Shown here piece after piece: positions 1-9,500 of a stretch of 64,000 nt of DNA (position 1 is its first letter; each line of letters starts with the position of its first letter). Both the position numbers and the translations under genes were made by a program. The stretch comes from Byssochlamys sp. IMV 00236. Lineage: Eukaryota; Ascomycota; Eurotiomycetes; Eurotiales; Thermoascaceae. The notes beneath the pieces were generated by a model that was not told where the DNA came from, did not search any database, and saw only the letters and a program-made list of their open reading frames with translations. Where the stretch lies: NCBI GenBank assembly GCA_001931875.2, contig MSJH02000792.1, positions 186,001 to 250,000 on the forward strand, written 5' to 3'.

Positions 1-916
1 ACAGTGCTCCTGCCGAATCGCGGAGAGCCAAGGACATGAATATGTGTATGACGTGAAATGGTACAACATGTGCAAGATCAGGGAAAAGAGAGAGGAGGCC
101 GAGGCAGAGACCGACGCTGAAATCAAGAAACGGGCTCAGGCTGTGATGCCATCCCAAACCCAGGCTGAAAGCCTTACTCGCGCATCAACGCCGATTCAAG
201 AAGTCAATGTTGAAGCTGGATCCACGGCGCAGACAGAAACATCGGATGAGCCGACCATAACGTTCTCTCCAAAAACGGGGACGTTCCGTGCTATCCCGTC
301 ACCCATGCACAAATCACCACAGCGCATCGAGGAGCGATCTTCCTCGACACAGGCAGTACACTCAGCGCCGCAACCCCACTCACCTGTTCGCCATTTACCA
401 ACTTCACCACTTGTTCCTGAGAACGAGAAAGGCCCGAAGAGTGCCCCAAATGCTCTTCGGCTTGATCCTCCTACCGAAGCAAAGTCAGCTGCGCCGTCCA
501 CAGCACCTATCGAGCTTCCTCCCTCACTCTACGAGAACCTATTCGACAGACGCCACCAGGAATCTACGCCGCAGCCAGAGGTGGACCAAAAGGAAATGGT
601 TAAGGAGAACGTTACCGTGACCAAGGTTCCCCTCCGTCCGGAGAATCATACACCGGTCCAAGACCTTTCCACTATTCCAGGAACACCTATTAGTCGAGAG
701 GAGGCCTTGGCACAGATCAGAGCACGACGAGGTAGGGCTCGCAGCATGCCCAAAAGATGTGCGAGTGCGCTGGAAGGTTCAGTCCGTACCGGTGGCATGG
801 GTACGGCTCCTGTTCGCGGACCGAAACGAATCCCAGGGGTGAATAACACAGACGCAAAAAGCGAGAGCGGCCTGAGTGAGCGGAGAGATCTCAGTGCTCC
901 TGTCGGGAAGTACTAA
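1..916 (+). CDS. 3' end of an unidentified protein (partial)
   Basis: An open frame runs from the window edge (frame of base 2) to the TAA at 914-916, so the upstream part of the gene is missing. The visible part begins with a Cys-containing stretch (QCSCRIAESQGHEYVYDVKW), then a charged, probably helical segment rich in Glu, Arg and Ala. About 200 residues of Ser/Pro/Thr-rich disordered sequence follow. Near the end is a compact basic motif, SREEALAQIRARRGRARS, and the last residues are again low-complexity. I do not recognise the family. The short basic helix in a disordered tail could be a protein- or microtubule-binding element, but that is a guess. The gene converges on the DENN gene at 1671. 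Confidence 0.7.
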   Translation, partial: QCSCRIAESQGHEYVYDVKWYNMCKIREKREEAEAETDAEIKKRAQAVMPSQTQAESLTRASTPIQEVNVEAGSTAQTETSDEPTITFSPKTGTFRAIPSPMHKSPQRIEERSSSTQAVHSAPQPHSPVRHLPTSPLVPENEKGPKSAPNALRLDPPTEAKSAAPSTAPIELPPSLYENLFDRRHQESTPQPEVDQKEMVKENVTVTKVPLRPENHTPVQDLSTIPGTPISREEALAQIRARRGRARSMPKRCASALEGSVRTGGMGTAPVRGPKRIPGVNNTDAKSESGLSERRDLSAPVGKY

Positions 917-1670
917 GCGTCTTTCGCCTTGGTAACGCAACAATGGATCCGCTGAATATACCTTTTGTCATTACGGAGTCCTTTACTGCTTCGATTCGTT
1001 TTACACACCGCTTCTGTCTTGTCTCTATTAGCCAGGCGCTGGGACTGCGTGTTCTTGGGTTTATTTTTTCGGAAAGGAAACTTATCGTTTTGCCTTGGCC
1101 TTCCTGGATCTTTCTCTTGTTTTGCACTTTTTCGTTCCATTCTTGGTTTGCTAAAAAGCCTTCTCTTCTTTATCTTTCACCGGCTTGCATGGGAGCGTTT
1201 TTGGAATCGGAGGCCGTATTCATCGGATTCCGGGCGTTATATATGGATCTTGTTTAGGGCCTTGGTTACGTCGTCTTTTCTTCTCGATACATATTTTTCG
1301 CCTTCTTTCATTGGACATGCTTGATATTCCTTTTGGGTCTCTTTACTTTTCTTGTGATTACTTCAGTTTTCTTGATATGGTGTCAAGTACTTTTTGTTGA
1401 ATGTGAACGATTTCAACCTTTCCAGGAAAAGAGTAGATTGCAGAAGTTCTCTATGTATCATATTTGTCTCGATGTAGAGAACTAGGTTTGTGTAGATCTC
1501 GCTTCACTCAAGTTAAGAAATGAAAGGGACTCGATGTCCAGCATCGTGAACATTGCATATGGGGTATTGCGGTGTACTTGATCGATCTGTGTCTTGCTCG
1601 CCATGATAACAACTGTCCTGCTATAAAGTGGAAGAATATGTACCAAATAATTCTGAAGGGCTGTCGGTGC
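917..1670. other. Convergent intergenic region
   Basis: T-rich DNA between two convergent genes, presumably holding both 3' untranslated regions. Frames on both strands here are short, T-rich and without recognisable domains. I see no RNA gene or repeat. Confidence 0.5.
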
Positions 1671-3798
1671 TTAGAGAATACGAATACCACAACATGTGAT
1701 TCGCGTTCCATCCACACGGGCCTTTCGACCCCACCAGAGTCGAAGGAGTTGGTCGACGAAGATCCGGTCCGTTTCGCTCCAGACATCCAGACCCATGTGA
1801 GCCATGTCTTCCGTTGTGATTGTCACCGGCTCCAGATCATCGTCTCCGTTTGCTCTGCGGCGCCGGGATTCTGAAAGTAGCGCAGTTTGGTCATCATCCG
1901 TAGATTGTCGGTTTACCGAGACGGTTTCATCGTCATCTTCGCCCGGTTCGTCTCGGTAGCTGGTTTCCGCCTCGTCATCAGCATCTTGTCTTGCCACGGC
2001 ATCAGAAAGAGTGGTGAAAATCAGGCTCGTTAAGCGACGGAAGTACGCAACAAGCGCAACTTCTTGCGGCTGGTTACCCAGTTGATCGAGCTGGATGTTG
2101 CGACGGTGGAGAGATCCAGCTGCAGAGTTTGACAGGCTGTCTACGCTGGCAAGAAGACTGGTATCTTGTTCCACTTGTTCTTCTTCCTCTTCCGTCAGGC
2201 CTTCACGCTTTTCGCCAGCGGATGCCCACCATATGAACGATGTGTAAGCCAGACGTGGCCACGAGAGTGGCTCGACGATAGAGCTAGACGAGAAGGTAGA
2301 TGAAGCGTCCGAGTCATCATCTGCGTTGGGGCTCTGAGAGACAGACTCGCGGTCAAGATGGCGGAGGCCGTCACGCAGATTCAAATAACGACGAACATCC
2401 CTCTGTGTTGCCTTTATCGTGATCTGTTGAGGAGATTTCTGATTAACAGAATTGGCGTCTTTGATACTTATTTTCGGGTAAACTTTCTGCGCGGCGTCCT
2501 TGGAGTATGGTGGCGGAAACGTAACAAGAACATCGTGAAGTTCAGACTTCATGGTCAAAACATTATCTGTTGTGCATGCTATCCAGCTATGATGCTCTCC
2601 AGAGCCTGTTGCGGGTTTCAGCGACGAGAGGTAGGGTATATCGTGTACACCGATGTTGAAAAGGGGCCGAGGGCGAAGGGGCGGCAACCCTTCGGAAGGA
2701 AGTAGTGGAAGTAGCGACTGAGGCAAGGAAGACAGCAAAGAAAGATCGTACACTGAAATATAGTTAGCTTCGGAACATAGAATGGTGTAGGACGCTCATA
2801 CCATAATTACAAGGTATATGGACTGGCGCCTCGGTTACGAAAAGAATCCGCTTGCGCAGCAAGGCAGCTCTATACAATGGGAACACCAGAGGACCAAAAA
2901 ATCGTATAAATTCTGGAAGGGATGCGGCAGGATGGAAAGGTGTCAGTGCCGTTCTGGATGCTTCGTATGTTATTGTATCGCTAAGAGCGCGACTCCAGCG
3001 CTGCGTCTCTGAAGCGTCCGGTCTCGTTCTGGGTTTGAGGGTCGTAGGCGACTCCAGCGATGTCTCAACTAGGGTAGGAGAATCACTCCCACCGACCTGA
3101 TGGTTTTCCCAATATTCCAAAAGAGGTTGCGGATCCCAGGTCTCATTGTCAAGTTTCCTGCAGTGAGCGACGCATTAGCATCCAACTTTAGGCCCAGCAC
3201 AGGAAGGAGCAAACTTACTGTGCAAGTTCCTTCAAGCCTGCTGCATGCCTCCAGCTCTTCCCCAGTCGACCATTGCTTAAAGGCACCAGAACGCCAACAG
3301 CAAACATCAGCGCATTGCGTTCGGCTTCCGCGGCGGGCTTATTCACGAAGGCGCTGACACCGGCATATTTGTCGTGTATGAAATACCTAGAAACCAGACT
3401 CAGCAAATCATAGCAAGATATTCAGACCAGTACGGCATACACCAAATCCTCAGTGACGTTGTGGAGACCGGATGGGAGCGACCTGTATTCGACGACGCCT
3501 TCTAGTTCAACTGTCCACCCCGCATGTCAGTTCCGTCATCAAGCTCATCTCATCTCGAGAAGGATAAGTACCATCAGGTAAGGATCGTTTCCAAGAGATC
3601 ACATATCTTCTCGCATTACTATGTCAGCTGCCGTCTAGGTAATAAGTGTTTAAGATTCTCGATGGTCGTGGATACTGACCCCGTCTTGATATCGAAACGG
3701 ATCAGGAACAAGGCCGCGATACTAGGAGGAGCCTCCAGCGCGGTGGCCTGCGTCAGGTCAAGTCTCAAGGACTTCTTCCTGCCTTGTTCCGACGGCAT
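1671..3798 (-). CDS. DENN-domain protein of the LCHN/Anr2 (DENND11) family
   Basis: I start at the ATG at 3796-3798, giving MPSEQGRKKSLRLDLTQATA, and read about seven exons. Exon 1 (3798-3680) encodes PPSIAALFLIRFDIKTG, a typical DENN N-terminal strand. Exon 2 (3618-3572) gives ISWKRSLPD, and exon 3 from 3510 gives VELEGVVEYRSLPSGLHNVT. Later exons carry YFIHDKYAGVSAFVNKP, LLEYWENHQ, RILFVTEAPVHIPCNYG and YDLSLLSSLPQSLLPLL. The last, from about 2752, carries the long acidic C-terminal region that matches what is known as DUF4484 in fungal members. DENN proteins usually activate Rab GTPases in membrane traffic; the exact partner here is unknown. The order of motifs matches the family, so the assignment is firm, although exact splice sites after exon 3 are hand-placed. 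Confidence 0.85.
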
Positions 3799-4216
3799 TG
3801 CAGGTGTTTGGATGTAGATGTGAGCTCACAGGCTCCATGAAGTGCGATCGCGGTCGATAGGATGATGGCATAAGCTGCCCCCGGATCAACTCCCGGGAGA
3901 CGGCAGCGCGATCCGCCAAGCCATCGTCCACTGGTCCCCGATCTCCAGCCTCCCGCGGGCACACTCCACGGCCAACAGTGGATAGATCTACTTTTAAAAT
4001 CATGCGAGCTCTCTGGAATTGATTGAATATCTCTAATCCTGGCTGTGCACTATACTGTCAAAGACAGTTGCGTGGGATATTCGAATCAGGAATATTAGCT
4101 TCAGTTTCTTGACGGCCTACAGATCTTGTAGGTTATTTATTTATTTTTACCCAACCAAGTCTCATCGCCGCGCTATCAAAGCAATACCCCAATTCAACAG
4201 CCACGCAGTGTCGAAC
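3799..4216. promoter_or_regulatory. Divergent promoter region
   Basis: A 418-base spacer between the start of the DENN gene (-) and that of the sterol-isomerase-like gene (+), so it must hold both promoters. The forward gene's frame stays open upstream to about 4109, but without an ATG before 4217. I see no firm TATA box or regulator site. Confidence 0.4.
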
Positions 4217-5124
4217 ATGGCAGCAGTGGACGGCAAATTGTCCCATCCTCCTCATCCATATTACCCTCCGGAGGCTGAACTTATTGGCTACCTCGAAAAT
4301 GAATACTCCGTGCTCAAACTCCTGGTCTACTTTGCTGCTGGCTGCGCAGGTATTCTGGGAAGCACACTGGCTATTGTTACCCGCATTCGTCCCTCGATGA
4401 ATCGGGCAGATCAACTTGCTATCTTATGGTTTGTCCTATGTAAGACTCCGCGGATATCACTTTTCTACTTGAAAAAAANNNNNNNNNNNNNNNNNNNNNN
4501 NNNNNAGCCACTGACCATTTGCCAGCCGGATCCCTCCATTGTTTTTTCGAAGGATACTTTGTCATCAACCATACGCATATCGCCCCAGCCCAAGATTTGT
4601 TCGGACAATTATGGAAGGAATATTCACTCTCAGATTCTCGATATTTAACGTCGGACCCGATTGTCCTATGTATGGAGACCATCACCGTTGTAAGTAACAT
4701 ATAGGGGCTTCCAGCACTGAGATCGAGTCTTCTAACCTCACGAATAGATAGTGTGGGGCCCATTGTGCCTCATAGTCGCATATTTCATTACCGTTCAGCA
4801 TTCACTTCGCTATCCGTTCCAGATAATCGTCTGCATGGCGCATCTCTATGGTGATGTCCTATACTACGCCACCAGCCTATTTGATCACTATTTCAACGAG
4901 GTCTCTTACTGCCGGCCAGAGGCGTACTACTTCTGGGGATACTACTTCTTGATGAACTTCATTTGGATTGTCGTTCCGTTCTGTAAGTGTGATCTTTTCA
5001 GATATCTGTAGCGATAGTTCTGTGACTAATGCGCTGTGTAGATTACCTATACGAAAGTATTACCATGATTTCGCGGGCGTTCAAAGCGTTGGACCAAAGC
5101 GCCGTTTTGCACAAATCTAGGTAA
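4217..5124 (+). CDS. Emopamil-binding protein (EBP/EXPERA) family, sterol delta8-delta7 isomerase-like
   Basis: Starting at the ATG at 4217 (MAAVDGKLSHPPHPYYPP), four exons give a four-helix membrane protein of the EBP family, endoplasmic-reticulum enzymes that move the sterol ring double bond from C8 to C7. Exon 1 ends in ILWFVL. It joins across an intron of about 4440-4527 to SGSLHCFFEGYFVINHT, the conserved His-Glu segment of the active site. Later exons give FGQLWKEYSLSDSRYL, ITVIVWGPLCLIVAYFI, the long YFNEVSYCRPEAYYFWGYYF segment, and a tail ending HKSR. Fungi normally use Erg2 for this step, so EBP-type copies may be paralogues with another sterol substrate. The first intron contains 27 Ns (4479-4505), so its length is not reliable, but the coding sequence is intact. 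Confidence 0.88.
4479..4505. other. Assembly gap (27 Ns) inside intron 1 of the EBP-like gene
   Basis: A run of N directly after a poly-A stretch (gaaaaaaa). The homopolymer probably broke the assembly. It falls within an intron, so no protein sequence is lost in my model. Confidence 0.95.
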
Positions 5125-6538
5125 TCGACCTATGCGACTAGCTGGACTTGCTACGCATCTCGTACTTGGACCGCAATTGAAGGCTGCCGGACATCGGCTT
5201 GACCACTACATATACGAATGACCCCAACGTTCAAAGTCGATTAGGTCTTGCTAATGACCATTGAAAAAACATAGTCGCTAATTATTATAGATAGACCAGA
5301 GCAAACCATGAAGCTGTACATATAGATAACACTAGCATCGCACAGAAGTCGCGAGAAGCAAACACATAATACCGCCACTTCGAGCCCTAACGCCTTTTGA
5401 GATATGATAGACCCACAGCCCACGATTGCGACCGCATCTCATGTATATTCAATAATACGCTAGAGACAGACTGAACTCAAATGAAGCCATGGTGGCGACA
5501 GGTCGTGCAGCTCATCGGCCATGTAGAGTAACTGTAGAGCAATTACACAGCCGGAAGAGTGTATGGTAAATACTCTACCATAGGGGTAAGTCTGTTTGCA
5601 ACAACGGGATCCGGCACATTGTCGGATTAGCCAGTCCAGTGATAGAATCCAATGGACGTGCAGGCCAGTGTCCAACGCCTATCTAGAGCTGGTTCCCTTG
5701 AGGCTTTAGCGGAGACACGGGACGGAAATGTGTGCCTGAAGTGTGTGCCTGAAATCATTGCCGTCGTCTGGCCATTAATGCGGAGACAGGTAAACAAACC
5801 GGTTTTACTCTACTCTGAGGACATGGCGGAACATGCCAACTGCGAATGTCGCAGAGAGAAGATGTGATCTGACCTGATTGCTACAATGGACCTGCTCAGC
5901 TGCCCGGCTGCTCAGCAGACCTCTTCTTTGTAAGGATGTCGCTGACTTTCAGGTCAGCTGTCTGGATGTAATCACGGATGACCAGCTAACTATTATTACT
6001 GCTACAACCATACAGTTGAGTGTGCTACTCCAAGCTAGTGAGTAGCAACTACGGAGTAGTCTGCGATATCCAATTATCCAAGAGCTATCTTTAGCTGAGA
6101 GCTTAGCGCTATCTCTGAGCTGTGCTGGGTCCCCGTTACCCCGGCAGCCCATCCGCCCTCAGTTGACTGGTCCAGATGACCCTCTTGGAGAAACGTCACT
6201 ATCGGGGACACTGACAAGCTTACTCTGCTGAGTCGTCCGTTTTCTTCTCTTTGTTTTTCTGCTTTCAGGTGGACAGTCATCAAGAAAACTGTCTTCAGAA
6301 CGACCAACTCTTTTGCTTCGAGGCATGTACTGTTGAGGTTTGAAACGTCGGTGGTAAGTGCACACTGCACATACACATACAAATGCACCACACAAACACT
6401 AGTTAGTTGAGATCAGATGGACTGTGCTTTTGCCCTCCGCGCATCCACAACATTCCTGGCCCCAGACTTCAATAACGTGGGCAATTCGCCCTGGAATGCG
6501 ATCAAGAATGTCGCTGATCCGTATGTATCCAGATCTCA
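5125..6538. other. Intergenic region with the leader of the DH/PH-like gene
   Basis: About 1.4 kb without a supportable gene. It holds one copy of TACGGAGTA (6050-6058). Near the right end, ATG codons at 6417 and 6496 open short frames that overlap the next gene's start in other frames. They are relevant only if the transcript begins upstream of them. Confidence 0.5.
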
Positions 6539-9500
6539 ATGCCGTCCCCAGCTCCCGCGCGTCGCTCGTCCAAAAGCGGCGGGGTCACCAAGTCAACTCC
6601 AGCCAAGTCGAAGGCTGTGGACATTGGAAAACCGCTAGGCATTTATGACACCAATTCTGTACGGGAGAAAGTAAGGCTATGGCAGCACCAAGGAGGAGGT
6701 GTCATCACTGCCAATGATGTCCTTGCCGACGAGGACGACGAGAACATTCCGAAATCAAAGACAGAACAAGAAACACCGAAAGCGACCCCGCACAAGACAG
6801 TGGCACGTCTGAAGGAGGAAGATGATGACTCCAATACAGATTCCAGGAAGAGGGGCAATATCGCTCCCCGCAAACGAGTCATCAGTGACGAACATTGGAA
6901 GATCAAGAGGAGCGCGCCGAAGACCCCTCCGCCAAAGACACGCCCGCCGAAACGGATCACAGTGTACAAGACAAACGACGAATTCATCAACTCTCCGGGT
7001 ACAAAGAAAGGGGGTCCAAGGAGCGATACCTCTAAGTCTCGCATAGATGATGACGGAATAAGGATCTATGCCACCCCCCCTTCTTCACGGAGGCAGTCAA
7101 AGCAAACAAAGCATGCGCCTGACGAGGCGTCGAACGCCGAGAGCATACTGGAAGATGAAGCTTCGTCGATCGATCATACTCCTTCTACGAGATCTAAGAA
7201 ACGAAGCTCCCCCAAGACACCAAAAGACAAGCACCATGATGAACCTGAGAGCAAACAAAGCACCTTACTGCCTGAAGATGACGGCAATGAGTGGGCACCG
7301 AGCGAAGCAAATTTCTCTGAATTGTCGAGAAGACGAGCTCGAGGCCCGACTAATAGTACGCGACGGCCACCCCCAAAGATTCACAAAGGAGGTATTTTTG
7401 GGCATATGCTGGACGAGTCAAAGAAGATGTTCGCGAGACCAGAGCCTCCTCCTCCCGCGCCCACGCGTGGCGCAAAGATCGAGGCATGGCTCTCTGCCAC
7501 CTCTGATCCATTCATGGAAGATGATGGTTCGGACGTCGAGGTTCCGACACCGCTAAAGACCATATCCAGCACGAAAGAGTCGTCACAAAGGATGGAGTCC
7601 GAGGCTGACGAACCGTCCGAAAAGTCACCCGGCAGCAGCGGCTCTCGTCGAAGACGAAGCACACATCGCTCTCGAAGCCGTCGAAAGGATTATTCTTATA
7701 TGAGCGACAAGGATAATATGTCCTCTCGTGAGTCTCTCTCAGCTATAGCAGAAGAAGCTGCTCAGACCGCACGCCGGAAGAGCGACACCAGTTCATTGTC
7801 GACGGTAAGGCGAGCTGCGGCTCATAAACGCAGTCAATCAGCTTCCAGGATTGGCAAAGATAGCCCACGGCATAAGGGCGAAGTTGATGAAAAGGAAAGC
7901 CATCCAGACACGGAATCACTACCGTTTTCTGACGGTTCAGAGGTCTCAGCCAGCGAAGCCCCGTTTCCTCTCAACACCAGACGCCCTTTTCCGAGCACGG
8001 GAGTGCACAGACTGTCCACAATACCTTCCGCGGAGACCCTGAGAACACACGAAGAAACCCAGCCGCAGACGACTGAATTGACAGACGAGTCGAAGAAAGA
8101 GGACCATAAGGCAAAAAGTCAGGATGATTCAAATCTGGAATCGGAGGAAAGAGATTCTTTTGACCCAAACTTCCTTCCCGGCTCATCTTCTGGTCTCAGG
8201 AGGCGGTTAACGACCCATGAGGACCTGATGTCAGTGCTTTCTGAACCCGGTACCAGGAATCGAAGCACTAGGTCTACCAGGAGCATTCGGTCGAACAGAA
8301 GCCGTTTGGCCAACGCGACCATGGATGACTTGATGCAGGAGCTCAGTTCAGATGAGACCAAGTACATGCGCGAACTTAGAACCTTAGTTGGCGGAGTCAT
8401 TCCGGTCCTCTTAACGTATGTGCTCTCGAGATCCGACTCGGCTATTGCCGCAGGGCTTTTCAGGCCTGCTCTGGACCCTAAAGATGACATGAATTTCACG
8501 AAGCCCATTGTCGATATGGGAGTTGCCCTGGAGCGGCTGAAGTCGATGCACAAGCGTATCCCGCTGGATAATCCGGATACGCTTCTCACATGGGCTCATG
8601 GCGCGCAACGCGTCTATCGTGACTATCTCAAAGCCTGGAGATTGGGGTTTCAGGACGTGGTTGTCAATCTCGCCCCTCCGGAAGAGGGCGCAGCAGAGCC
8701 GAATTCTGACACCAAGAGTTTGGACCAAGGAATGGAAAGAGATGAGAGTGGCGACATTGTCAATGCGGATGGTCAGAAAGTTGATGTCGCATATCTCCTG
8801 AAGAGACCTCTTGTGCGGCTGAAGTATCTGTCAAAGACGTTCAGAGGAATCAACACGCTTAAGCATTCTCCCAAGGCCGAAGAGATTGCCACTGCATACC
8901 AGGCGCTTGTCACGGAGGCACGCCGGCGTTCCAACGAAGAACGAGCAAGACTAGAAGATGAGTCTGCGGCTAGCATCGATCCCACCAGAGCTCGCGATCC
9001 CGGGACCCTGGCTGCGCTTCCCAATGTCAGCATTGACCAGACTCGCCGTGTACGGGCTAGGGATTTCTTCGACCTTTCCCTCTATCACTCCAGCGGTCAA
9101 ATGGTTGACTGTCGTTCGGAACTTTTGCTGAGGGATAACGCGCCCGAAGATGGAGCTGGGGGTGATCTTCTTATATGTGAAGTGGACAATTCAGATCGTT
9201 GGTTGCTATTCCCTCCTATCGACATCAGCTGCGTCTCAGCCCGCAGCGGTGATGTGAAGGGTGAAATCGTCGTCATGATCAGGAGCCCGCCCGGTGAAAA
9301 AAGAGAATGGCAAGAACTTCTGTGCTTAATGATTGATGATGAAGAGATTGGCTTGGAATGGATACAGTTGTTGGGCGAGGACCCAGTTCCCCCGGCTATA
9401 CACAGGACACAGAGCTTTATCGCCCGGTCAAAGGATCATAGCTCGAAGTCCCAGCAAGAGCGGTCGTCGGATTGCTCGCCAAAGCAGAAGCTGACACCAA

